Made by a program: the position numbers and the translations under genes. Shown in pieces: positions 21,001-27,947 of a stretch of DNA of 64,000 bases. Positions within the stretch are counted from its first letter, which is position 1. Every line of letters starts with the position of its first letter. This DNA comes from JAAYAY01 sp963674575 (lineage in GTDB: Bacteria; Planctomycetota; Planctomycetia; Pirellulales; Thermoguttaceae). The stretch lies in contig CAXXQT010000001.1 of the NCBI GenBank assembly GCA_963674575.2, positions 682,001 through 746,000 of the forward strand. Direction: 5' to 3'. The notes beneath the pieces are model-generated. The model saw only the letters and a program-made list of their open reading frames with translations, was not told where the DNA came from and ran no database searches.

Positions 21001-22034
21001 CGGGGCCCCACGAGCGGCGCGTCGTCCACGACTTTGCGGCTGAGGAAGAGAGACGCGAGGGCGACCTCGAGATCAAGGAAATCGGCGGCGATGCCCACAT
21101 GCCCTGGGAAATCGACGGACCCCGCTGGCACACGAAAGACCGGGTTGGTCGGAACGGGAATCCCTGCCGATGGGACGGGCAGATCCTGGCCGATGTGATC
21201 GAGAAGATCCAGGAGACCGATCTGTTCAGCGAAACGAACTGGAACCACCGCAGCGTCGTGGAGATTTGCGGGCACAAGAAATCGGACGGTTGGTTCTTCC
21301 ACGCGATCACGGCGGAAGAATGGCTCCTCAAAATGAAGTTTCGCACGACGAAGAACAGCTTTCGCCGTGAGGAGATCGTCCAGCGGCTCGATCTCAAGCC
21401 TCTTAACGACATTCCCGACCTGCCGCTCTACGGTACAGAACCGAGGACGAAGTGCAAGAATCTCCGCGGCCCGTGGCAGGAGGTCGAGCTTCGCGTCCAC
21501 AGCTACCATGAAATTGACCGGCCGGAATTTTGGACCTTTCTCGACGAAGCGGTCGCGGGCTTCCGCCAGTTTGCCGAGCATGCTGCCGCCAAGCCTGAAG
21601 ACGTGATGCCCTGGAAAGCCCTGGGGCGCCGCTGGCACTTCACGCGGCGCGGTTTCACCCCTGGACGAAAGGTCCGCTGGTCGGGTGCCGTTCTCGAGCA
21701 ACTGGTCGAACTTCTCGCCGAGGTGGCTCCCAAGGCTCAGAGCCTGTGGAACAACAAGGTCCTCGTTCCGTTCTACGTGAAGCCTCAGAAGGAGCCCTGG
21801 GCGACCCTGTTGACCAAGAAGACCGACGCGGTCCATCTCGTCCTCACGGGCCCGAAGGGGCGATTCGCCCTCGGGCAGGTCCTCGCCTTCGGCGCCGCTC
21901 CGGAACTCGACGCCGAGAAGTCCGACTACGACCAGATCCGCCTCAAGTTCCACAATGCCAAGCAACTTGAAGACGCAGCCCTGGCGGACTTCCTCAAAGA
22001 ACACTACGAGGCTGTTTCCCGGAACGGCAACTGA
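15099..22034 (+). CDS. uvrA: Double-length UvrA excinuclease with duplicated C-terminal module
   Basis: A 2311-residue protein holding two complete UvrA units in tandem, so four ABC ATPase halves. Walker A sites: GVSGSGKS at residue 33, GVSGSGKS at about 660, GPSGSGKT at about 1010, GPSGSGKS at about 1652. ABC signatures LSGGE occur near 508, 849, 1485 and 1842. Each unit keeps its CxxC zinc modules (CPKC..., CEACEGNG...CPIC; CPEC..., CEKCEGNG...CDDC). UvrA normally dimerises to scan DNA for damage in nucleotide excision repair; here the dimer could be intramolecular. Residues about 1960-2311 are extra. They contain two copies of a module starting GPRWH and GRRWH. UvrB and UvrC are not in the window. 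A CBM9-like gene follows after 37 bp. Confidence 0.95.
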   Translation: MAASDIAVKGAREHNLRDVQLQLPRNQLICFTGVSGSGKSSLAFDTLYAEGQRRYVESLSSFARQFLGQMPKPDVDLISGLSPSISISQKTTSQSPRSTVGTITEIYDYLRVLYARVGKGHCPKCRQPITAQTRQQIVSQIEGLPAGSQLVVLAPLIRGQKGEHRDLFVDLLKQGFVRARVDGQIVSLSDDQQLDRQMRHNIEVVVDRIALSANTKSRLAEAVELALKIGSGSMIIAGEEGGRADIPLSAHYACNHCQLSFEPPSPQLFSFNSPQGMCPDCTGLGEIYTFDPARLIPEPGKSFQQGCVELVGTWKQMGRWRRHIYRGVADTLERLDELEPGTILETSWEDVDAKYREALLWGTGGLHITYTWRGGAHGHKWGGQFEGIIPRLLSKYKSSKNRMQRRAYERYMDVVPCGACQGARLNPQARSVTLRTGVESFPGDGQLTLPEVCSLPINEAESFFSQLVLGETSQRIAEEALKEIRGRLHFLSDVGLDYLMLSRTAPTLSGGEMQRIRLASQIGCGLVGVLYILDEPSIGLHARDNDRLLETLARLRDQGNTVVVVEHDEDTIRAADHVVDFGPGPGVRGGEVVATGPVAKVLEEPRSLTGQFLAGERKIEVPSVRREPNGKHLAVRGAAHNNLKDIDVEIPLGTFVCVTGVSGSGKSSLVNDILIETLRRDLNAGNGVPGAHRAVEGLDHLDKMIAIDQSPIGRTPRSNPATYIKVFDDIRQLFTQLPEAKARGYKPGRFSFNVAGGRCEACEGNGSNKLEMDFLADIWVTCPICEGHRFNRETLQVRFKGKSIAQVLEMDVQEALEHFENVPKVRHKLQTLHDVGLDYVKLGQPSPTLSGGEAQRVKLARELVKIGTGRTLYLLDEPTTGLHFADIELLLKVLHGFVEAGNTVLVVEHNLEVIKTADWIIDLGPEGGKGGGRVVAAGTPEQVAEVEASHTGRALRDVLGLPARSRRRRPAAHGARRQRQATSIEVRGASQHNLKGVSVKIPRDQMTVCCGPSGSGKTSLAMDTIYAEGQRRYVESLSSYARQFVGQMQKPKLEHIEGLSPAIAIEQKHAGQSPRSTVGTVTEVYDYLRILTARLGNPYCPECDRPIGTQSTDEIIGKVMAHPPGTKAFLMAPLEVQVGEKYETLWDEMRASGYIRVRIDGQTYSLDETPTIDRRRRHQVEVVVDRIVIRPDARSRIAEGVENALSLGKGVLHLGFPDDDRPEPDWDVDIHSQHFVCDACGRSFEPLSPHHFSFNSSLGWCPACEGLGVQTGANPAALLHSSRATLAENAVAVWPSMSGKIFPHMLDALARATGIPTDVPFEQLGAKHRRLVMHGTGDRWFDVSLADVAKGKADEGAKTSKKKSASQPVLRFQYKGLYPALDEASRISPAFRSKLEHLVDEVECSLCNGSRLRDDAAAVQLRGRTIDELCRMPLGKLQAWIEEWTPDAAEQQVAGELIREIRNRVQFLVDVGLDYLTLSRPAPTLSGGEMQRIRLAAQVGSGLCGVLYVLDEPTIGLHPRDNKRLLDALKRLRDLGNTLLVVEHDREVVEGADKLLDFGPAAGRLGGEIVAQGAPATVAKRRKSVTGPYLSGKKAIPVPTNRRIENVLGKKAKGVPPLAPGGGWLEVRGARQNNLQDVTARIPLGTFSVVTGPSGSGKSSLVNDVLYAALARMLHRAKTSPGAYDELLGIEQINKVIRVDQQPLGQTPTSNPATFTGVFEHIRDLFAQLPEAKLRGFSPRRFSFNVAGGRCEKCEGNGQLKIEMHFLPDVWVECDDCRGRRYEPETLAVRYHGQSISDVLEMSCRQALELFRNIPKIRRILQTLCDVGLDYITLGQSAPTLSGGEAQRVKLAAELSRPDTGRTLYLLDEPTTGLHFEDLAKLLDVLNRLVDLGNTVVVIEHNLDVIKTADWVLDMGPEAGEEGGRIVVAGTPEDIVAHSRKAKRTSRTKSEPLLRSHTGEVLDPVLAAGPHERRVVHDFAAEEERREGDLEIKEIGGDAHMPWEIDGPRWHTKDRVGRNGNPCRWDGQILADVIEKIQETDLFSETNWNHRSVVEICGHKKSDGWFFHAITAEEWLLKMKFRTTKNSFRREEIVQRLDLKPLNDIPDLPLYGTEPRTKCKNLRGPWQEVELRVHSYHEIDRPEFWTFLDEAVAGFRQFAEHAAAKPEDVMPWKALGRRWHFTRRGFTPGRKVRWSGAVLEQLVELLAEVAPKAQSLWNNKVLVPFYVKPQKEPWATLLTKKTDAVHLVLTGPKGRFALGQVLAFGAAPELDAEKSDYDQIRLKFHNAKQLEDAALADFLKEHYEAVSRNGN

Positions 22035-22071
22035 AATCCCGAACCCTGAACCCCGGACCCTGATAACTCCG

Positions 22072-22722
22072 ATGTCCCTTCTTCCTGCTCGTTTCCTGTT
22101 TCACTTTTCCGTGCCGTGCATGCACAAGAAGACGCTCTGGTCGGAGAAGGGGGCCGAACTCGATGCTCGTTATCGCCTGGTGGGGTTGGCCGAACTGGAA
22201 GGCGGTACGCCGTGGGCCGATGTTCGGGCGGCTTGGAGCGACCAAGGGTTGGTCTTCTCGGTTCTTGTCCAAGGGAAGACGAACGCCCCCTGGTGCCGGA
22301 TTAACCGGATTGACGACAGCGATTCGGTCCAACTCTGGGTTGACACGCGGGACGTCCACAACGTGCACCGAGCTTCGCGTTTCTGCCACCGGTTCATCGC
22401 CTTGCCTTTTGGGAACGGGACGCGAGCGATCGATCCCTTCGTCCAATGGATGCCGATTCACCGGGCAAGAAACAACCCCAACACGATCGACGACGGACTT
22501 CTTCAGGTTCACAGCGACCGGCAAGCGGACGGCTATCGACTGGACCTTTTTCTTCCCGCCGCTGCGTTAACGGGCTTCGATCCCGTGGAACATCCCCGCT
22601 TGGGGTTCCACTACGCCGTCGTGGATCGCGAATTGGGGGAACAGACCTTTGCTGCCGGTTCTCCCTTCCCCTACCGAGATGACCCTAGTCTCTGGGGAAC
22701 GCTCGAATTGGTTCCCGAATAA
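22072..22722 (+). CDS. CBM9-like domain protein
   Basis: A 216-residue protein consisting of one beta-sandwich-like domain. The pattern ADVRAAWSDQGLVFSVLVQGK, then DDSDSVQLWVDTRD near the middle, and GYRLDLFLPAAALTGFDP followed by LGFHYAVVD is that of the family 9 carbohydrate-binding/DOMON-like fold. No signal peptide is evident, so it is probably cytoplasmic. It starts 37 bp after the UvrA stop on the same strand, with a weak ribosome site, so it may be cotranscribed with uvrA. Why a CBM9-like fold sits beside a repair gene is unclear. Confidence 0.72.
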   Translation: MSLLPARFLFHFSVPCMHKKTLWSEKGAELDARYRLVGLAELEGGTPWADVRAAWSDQGLVFSVLVQGKTNAPWCRINRIDDSDSVQLWVDTRDVHNVHRASRFCHRFIALPFGNGTRAIDPFVQWMPIHRARNNPNTIDDGLLQVHSDRQADGYRLDLFLPAAALTGFDPVEHPRLGFHYAVVDRELGEQTFAAGSPFPYRDDPSLWGTLELVPE

Positions 22723-22727
22723 CGTGG

Positions 22728-24752
22728 TCAGGAGGTTCCTGGCTTCGTTTCGATTTCGGCGCCGCGTTTCGCGTATTCGTCGACCAGACTGAGCAGTCGA
22801 TTACGATCCAGGGGCTTGCTCAGGTAGTCGTCACACCCGCAGTTCAGGCACTTGTCGCGGTCCGTGCTCATGGCATGGGCGGTCAAGGCGATGATAGTTC
22901 CTGAGTAGTAAGTTTCACGGAGTTGCATTGTGGCGTCGTAGCCATCGAGGACGGGCATTTGCATGTCCATGAGAATCACGTCGAAGGGATGGCCCTCCTG
23001 GCGAGCGGCGAGGGCCAGGTCGTAAGCAAGCTGCCCGTTTTCCGCCACCGTTACTTGGGCCCCCGCTTTCCTCAGCAAGAACGAGATGAGTCGCTGGTTG
23101 TCCGGTCCGTCCTCGGCCAGCAGCACCCGGCAGTCGAGGCGGATGGCGACGGCCTGGGACTTTTGGCTGGCTGACGTGCGAGAGATTTCGGTTTCAGACG
23201 GAGTCTCGATCCATTGAACACCGTCCAGTGGCCCCGTTGCGACGATGACCGTGAAGGTGCTGCCTTCTCCGGCCGTGCTCTTGACTGTGATGTCGCCTCC
23301 CAGTTTGGAGGCGAGCCGCTTGCTGATGGCCAGGCCCAAACCCGTTCCACCGTGCCTGCGGCTTGCGGACGTGTCGACCTGGCTGAAGGGGCGAAAGAGC
23401 TTGGCCACCTGCTCCTCGGTCATTCCGATCCCGGAATCAATCACGTCGACCTGCAGCATGGGGTTAGCCGATCGAAGGCCGAGCATGCTTGCCACAAGGC
23501 GTACTTTGCCTGCCTCGGTGAACTTGATGGCATTTCCCGTGAGGTTGATGAGGATTTGACGCAGGCGGATGGGATCCGATTGGATGAACTCGACCATCGG
23601 CCCGTCGAAGGCGAGTTCCAGGGCCACGTTCTTGGCATCGGCTCGGACCCGCATCAGCGAGGCCACATCGGCGAGGAGATGGCAGGGCGAGCATTGGACC
23701 TGTTCGACATCCAGCTTGCCCGCTTCGATCTTCGAGATGTCGAGAATATCGTTGATGATTTCGACGAGGTATTCGCCGTTCCGCTTGACGGTTGCGGCGG
23801 CATCGCGGTCCTCCTCGGTCGACACGTTCTCGATCAGGATGTCGGAATAGCCAAGGATCGCCGTCATGGGCGTGCGGATTTCGTGGCTCATGTTGGCGAG
23901 GAATTCGCTCTTCGCCCGGTTCGCCGTTTCCGCCTGGTCTCGCGCCTTGGCTAGTTCCTCTTCGGTCCGTTTTCGTTCCGTGATCTCCCGCTGTAGCGTC
24001 GCCGTGCGTTCAATGACGCGTTGCTCCAGAACATCGTAGGCCTGCTGCAGGTCGTTGCGGGCGATCTCAACCTGGTCCATCATGCGGTTGAAACCTTCGC
24101 ACAGGACTCCCATTTCGTCTCGCCCGTACGACTCCACTCGCAACGGCGAGGCTCTGTCTGCGGAGACTCCTTCCATCACCGCGGCCAACTCGGAGATCGG
24201 CGAAGTGAACATTCGCTGCAGGCGGCGTGTGAGAAGCATCGAAACGGCGAGGGAGACGACCATTACGGCCATCGTGATCCAGGCGATGTCGGTCAATTCT
24301 CGATCGATCTCTTCCAGGTTGCTCCTGATATAGACCGTTCCCACCTTGTCTCCGTCTCGAACGATCTCCTCGGCAATGACGAGGTAGCCGTCCGTGAAGA
24401 CGGCCCTTGTGGCTTCGGGGCAGTTGCTCAAAGGTGGAGCGGTGGCGGGGTAGGAAGCGAGCAAAGCGCCTTGAGCGTCAAACAGGGCGGCTTCTTCGAC
24501 CGCGGCTACCAGGCGGAGGGAGGCAAGAACCTCCCGGGCCGTCGTGGGATCGTTGAATTCAAGGGCCGCTGCCGAGTTTGAGCCCAGGATGTCGGCCAAC
24601 GCCGTGATCTGTTTCACCTTCGAATCACGGATCATCCGCACGTCACGAACAATCAGAATCGTACAGGCCAGCAAGAGCGCGATCGCCACCCCGATCCCGA
24701 TGAGCAGGGTGAGTTTTCGGCGAATCGGCCAGTCTGCAAGGCGAAACATCAT
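22728..24752 (-). CDS. Hybrid sensor histidine kinase with CHASE8-like sensor
   Basis: A 674-residue membrane kinase. TM1 is at residues 12-35. A periplasmic CHASE8-like region follows at 36-155, with the typical SNSAAALEFNDPTTAREVLASL. TM2 is at 157-175, HAMP at about 176-228 and a coiled coil at 230-275. The HisKA phospho-acceptor is His290 in NMSHEIRTP. The ATPase N-box NLTGNAIKF starts near 403, with DSGIGM at 439 and GGTGLGLAIS at 468. The C-terminal receiver has Glu547/Asp548, phospho-acceptor Asp596 in ILMDMQMP and Lys646. CHASE8 is the sensor also found in YfiN-type cyclases that answer to periplasmic YfiR; the upstream gene encodes YfiR, which supports that link. Output partner not in the window. 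Confidence 0.93.
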   Translation of the reverse strand: MMFRLADWPIRRKLTLLIGIGVAIALLLACTILIVRDVRMIRDSKVKQITALADILGSNSAAALEFNDPTTAREVLASLRLVAAVEEAALFDAQGALLASYPATAPPLSNCPEATRAVFTDGYLVIAEEIVRDGDKVGTVYIRSNLEEIDRELTDIAWITMAVMVVSLAVSMLLTRRLQRMFTSPISELAAVMEGVSADRASPLRVESYGRDEMGVLCEGFNRMMDQVEIARNDLQQAYDVLEQRVIERTATLQREITERKRTEEELAKARDQAETANRAKSEFLANMSHEIRTPMTAILGYSDILIENVSTEEDRDAAATVKRNGEYLVEIINDILDISKIEAGKLDVEQVQCSPCHLLADVASLMRVRADAKNVALELAFDGPMVEFIQSDPIRLRQILINLTGNAIKFTEAGKVRLVASMLGLRSANPMLQVDVIDSGIGMTEEQVAKLFRPFSQVDTSASRRHGGTGLGLAISKRLASKLGGDITVKSTAGEGSTFTVIVATGPLDGVQWIETPSETEISRTSASQKSQAVAIRLDCRVLLAEDGPDNQRLISFLLRKAGAQVTVAENGQLAYDLALAARQEGHPFDVILMDMQMPVLDGYDATMQLRETYYSGTIIALTAHAMSTDRDKCLNCGCDDYLSKPLDRNRLLSLVDEYAKRGAEIETKPGTS

Positions 24753-24840
24753 GAACGGTACAAGGCGTTGTCTGGGGGAACGAAGTGCTCGCCAAATCTC
24801 GTGTCAGCGATCGAGCGGAGAGAAATGGCACAAATGAACT

Positions 24841-25467
24841 TTACTTTATGACATTGGCAATGCGCAGCAACTGGGAGCTTACTTCGAGTTGCTCTCGTTC
24901 GTAGGCAGGTTGAGATATGTGGATCTGGATGCGATTTCCCGCGACCACGAAGTCGACGACGCCCCCTTGCTCCAGGAAGTCGGTCTCTTCCCCGACCAGG
25001 AGAATGCTCCTTCCGGCAAGGAGTTTCACGGCTTTCTGTCGGATTTCCGGGGCCAAGCCGCGCGGCATGAAGAGGATGTGGCAGTCTTCGATCTCGTCGG
25101 GACTCTGGTAGTTGAGCACGTCAATCCGCCGACCGTCGATCTTTTTCGCTTTGGCGATCTTGCGCAGGTTGTTTCCGACGGGATCGGGGCCCAGGATTCC
25201 GATGACAAAGGGGCTGCCTGCGTCATGGAACGCTTGCTTGGGCCACTCGATGTACGTGGCGAACTTGTAAAGATAGACGGCCTTCAGCGTGTATTCTCGA
25301 TCGATGCCCTGGGCCCAAGCTGGTGAGGGGGCGACTGCGGCGATCGTGCAGGAGAGGATGCCGACCCATAAGAGTAGACGGACGAGCACACGGCGCAATG
25401 CGATCGCTACCTGCAAGGGCGCAGGTATCGAAATTGACGTTCGTGCGCTTTGGGATGATTGTTGCAA
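24841..25467 (-). CDS. yfiR: YfiR-family periplasmic regulator (DUF4154)
   Basis: A 208-residue secreted protein. The start is TTG 25467 with GGAGAG five bases upstream. A hydrophobic signal (RLLLWVGILSCTIAAVAPSPAWAQ) ends near residue 53. The mature domain has the YfiR/DUF4154 hallmarks: REYTLKAVYLYKFATYIEWP, then FVIGILGPDPVG, CHILFMP, GRSILLVGEETDFLEQGG and a final IHISQPAYERE. In Pseudomonas YfiR represses the cyclase YfiN in the periplasm; here no cyclase is present and the CHASE8-type kinase directly downstream is the likely target. It lies between the TonB receptor and the kinase on one strand, spacing 97 and 88 bp, consistent with an operon. Confidence 0.9.
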   Translation of the reverse strand: MQQSSQSARTSISIPAPLQVAIALRRVLVRLLLWVGILSCTIAAVAPSPAWAQGIDREYTLKAVYLYKFATYIEWPKQAFHDAGSPFVIGILGPDPVGNNLRKIAKAKKIDGRRIDVLNYQSPDEIEDCHILFMPRGLAPEIRQKAVKLLAGRSILLVGEETDFLEQGGVVDFVVAGNRIQIHISQPAYEREQLEVSSQLLRIANVIK

Positions 25468-25564
25468 CGGATCTCTCCGAGTGATGGCCCACCGATGGGC
25501 TCCTCAACTATAGGACGCGCCATCGTGGGATTCCAATGAGGATCCTGCGTATCTCCGAGATTGG

Positions 25565-27634
25565 CTAGTATCGCCACGACACCATGCCGTACACTTCCCG
25601 CTCCACCTCCGAGGCGTAGAACTTGGGCGAGCTGAATTCGAGGTGGCGATCGTCAAACAGGTTCTTGCCCACCACGGAGAATTCGAGCCGTTTTGTGGGA
25701 CGCCAGGCCACGCGAACGTCTCCCTCGAAGTAGCTGTCCGTGCCGATGAGCATGGCGTCCACGTACCGCAGCATCACGTCGAGCGACACGTCCTGCGTCA
25801 GGTCCCAGCCCGACTGGACATAGAACTTGTTGCGAGGCGTGGCGCCCCGCTGAATCATCGGGTAGTTGTAACCCGGCACCGTTTCCACCTCTTCGATGAA
25901 GAACGAATAGGAGCCCGTCAGACGCCAGGAATTCGTTACGTCGTATTTGGCGTCCCATTCGAATCCGTAGGTGTCGGCGTCCCCCAGGTTCTCTGAAGAA
26001 GAATGGTCCTTCACAATGAGATCGTTGTAGCGTGAGAAGAACAGGGAGAACTCCCAGAAGAACTTTTCCGAGGGTTGACGGCGAAAACCCGTCTCGTAGG
26101 AGATCACGTCCTCCGATTCGAGGGAGAGCAGGTCCGGTGTTCGGTTGGACAGCGACGGCGTCCGCACCGCTCGGCTTACGGCGCCCCATAGGGAGGTTCG
26201 TTCGTCCGGCGTCCAGACCACCCGCACGCTTGGCTGGTATTCGAAATCCGTCACGCTGTTGTGGTCCAGTTTGATCCCCGCCGTTGCATAGAGCCGCTCG
26301 TCGATCAGGGCTATCGTGTCCTGAACGAAATAGCTCGGAATCTGTTCGTTATCTTCCCGCGGAGTCGCGGTGATCTTCAGGAGTTCGTCGCTGTTGCGAT
26401 ATTCAACGCCGGCGACCAGGTCGTGGTCGCCAAGCTGCTTGTGGTATTGGAAGTCCAAATCGAACGTGGAAACGCTTTCGATTTGCGTCGAGTCGTCGTC
26501 GTAGCTGCAATAGCCGTAGTTGCTATAGTAATAGAGTTGGACGGCCCAATCCGTTTCATCATCAATCCGGCGTTTCCATCGTGTCAGGAACGTGGTCGTC
26601 TGGAAGTCGAGATCCCCGGTCGTTGCCGCGGGCATGCCGGGGAAGCCCGGGCCGCCAGGTCCAGGAGCCCCGCCGCCCGAAATCTCTTGGGGGTTGGCGC
26701 CGTTGTTGAACACGCCTTGAAGGGTAATTGTATCACACGCCGTGGGCGTCCAATCCACGCGGAAGCCGCCGTTGGCCGCTTGGTAAGGCCCGGAGGCGTT
26801 GTCGGGCGCGATTGCCCCGCCTTCGCCGTCGTCCACGTTAAGGCCCCACACTCGGTAGTGAACGTTGCCTTCCTGTCCGCCGAGCCGGGCACTCGCAAAC
26901 TGGCGATGCTCCGTTCCGCCGCCCACCTCGGCATAGAGGCCGTGGGTCTCCGTTGCCGACTTGGTGACGATATTGATGATGCCGTTGACGGCGTTTGCTC
27001 CCCATACTGTCGCGCCGGGGCCGCGGACGATCTCGATTCGATCCACGTCTTCCAGCATTACCAGGTCGCGTTCCCAGAAGGTGCCCGAGTGAAGGGGCGA
27101 GTAGATCGCCACTCCGTCGATCTGGATCAACAGCTTGTCCGAGAACACCCCTCGAAAGCCGCGGATTGAGATTGCCCATCGTCCTGCGTTGACTCGCGCC
27201 ACGTCCACCCCGGGCGCCATCCGGAGAGCTTCCGGGACGTTTCGGGCGCCGCTGCGGCGGATCATTTCGTTGGTAATCACATAGACCGCCGAAGCCGTTC
27301 GCGAGATGGGCTGCGCGGTTCGCGAAACGGAGGAGACTTCCTCGGCCATGGAGGGAACCACAACCGCCTTCGTTGACAGGCTCTCGAGGGATTCGTCGGC
27401 CAGGCTGAGAATGTCGTCCAGGTCCTCCGCTTCCGAGGGCTCGGGTTCCTGCGAATCGTCCGACTGAAACGAAACCTGGTTGAGCCAGGAGGAGGGAGGC
27501 GGGCTGGTCGACAACTGCTGGCCCGGGAGTTGCCCTGGAACCGGCTCGGCAAGAACGAACACACCCAATAACCAGACGCAAGGCAGAAGACGCCCTCTCC
27601 TCGGCATCGGAATGCAGACTCGTCTTTTCCCCAT
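25565..27634 (-). CDS. TonB-dependent outer-membrane receptor
   Basis: A 689-residue protein. A signal peptide ends near residue 34. An acidic segment (about 58-85) precedes the plug domain. The plug (about 105-215) reads SAVYVITNEMIRRSGARNVPEALRMAPGV, ISIRGFRG and IEIVRGPGATVWGANAVNGIINIVTK, all standard TonB-receptor motifs. The beta-barrel follows to a terminal aromatic (YGMVSWRY). Ligand unknown. The gene heads a TonB receptor, YfiR, kinase series on the minus strand, so ligand uptake or binding is plausibly linked to signalling. No TonB box could be pinned down. Confidence 0.93.
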   Translation of the reverse strand: MGKRRVCIPMPRRGRLLPCVWLLGVFVLAEPVPGQLPGQQLSTSPPPSSWLNQVSFQSDDSQEPEPSEAEDLDDILSLADESLESLSTKAVVVPSMAEEVSSVSRTAQPISRTASAVYVITNEMIRRSGARNVPEALRMAPGVDVARVNAGRWAISIRGFRGVFSDKLLIQIDGVAIYSPLHSGTFWERDLVMLEDVDRIEIVRGPGATVWGANAVNGIINIVTKSATETHGLYAEVGGGTEHRQFASARLGGQEGNVHYRVWGLNVDDGEGGAIAPDNASGPYQAANGGFRVDWTPTACDTITLQGVFNNGANPQEISGGGAPGPGGPGFPGMPAATTGDLDFQTTTFLTRWKRRIDDETDWAVQLYYYSNYGYCSYDDDSTQIESVSTFDLDFQYHKQLGDHDLVAGVEYRNSDELLKITATPREDNEQIPSYFVQDTIALIDERLYATAGIKLDHNSVTDFEYQPSVRVVWTPDERTSLWGAVSRAVRTPSLSNRTPDLLSLESEDVISYETGFRRQPSEKFFWEFSLFFSRYNDLIVKDHSSSENLGDADTYGFEWDAKYDVTNSWRLTGSYSFFIEEVETVPGYNYPMIQRGATPRNKFYVQSGWDLTQDVSLDVMLRYVDAMLIGTDSYFEGDVRVAWRPTKRLEFSVVGKNLFDDRHLEFSSPKFYASEVEREVYGMVSWRY

Positions 27635-27947
27635 GTCGTACCCGACTCCTTGGCGCGTGGCACTGGCGTGAGATTGGTCTCGAAGGGAATCCTTCCCAGG
27701 AAGATGGCACGGGACCCGCGGATTATGCGTTGCCGATTCTGCAATCTCCCCGGTCGAGATCGGGTTGGCCGCAGCTGAATCTTGATGAGGGCAGGAGAAG
27801 CCACGGGGAAATGGGGTGCTTCACGCTAACGACAAGAGGGGTTGGAGCGAATCTGCCGACAGGACCGCGCAGCATGACAGGGCCGTCGCTGCTTGACTGG
27901 GGGCAGAGGGCAGCCGGAGGGGCCAAGCCCTCGTGGCGCCGGACTCG
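27635..27947. other. Intergenic region upstream of TonB receptor
   Basis: A 313-bp stretch between the purA stop and the receptor start, both genes leftward. I looked for a cobalamin riboswitch on the minus strand. The fragments GGGAA and GCCAGTG occur, but the B12-box core does not, so none is called. Confidence 0.4.

Noticed and set aside
27635..27947. Cobalamin riboswitch upstream of the TonB receptor
   Set aside because: GGGAA- and GCCAGTG-like words occur but the B12-box core and required order are not met.
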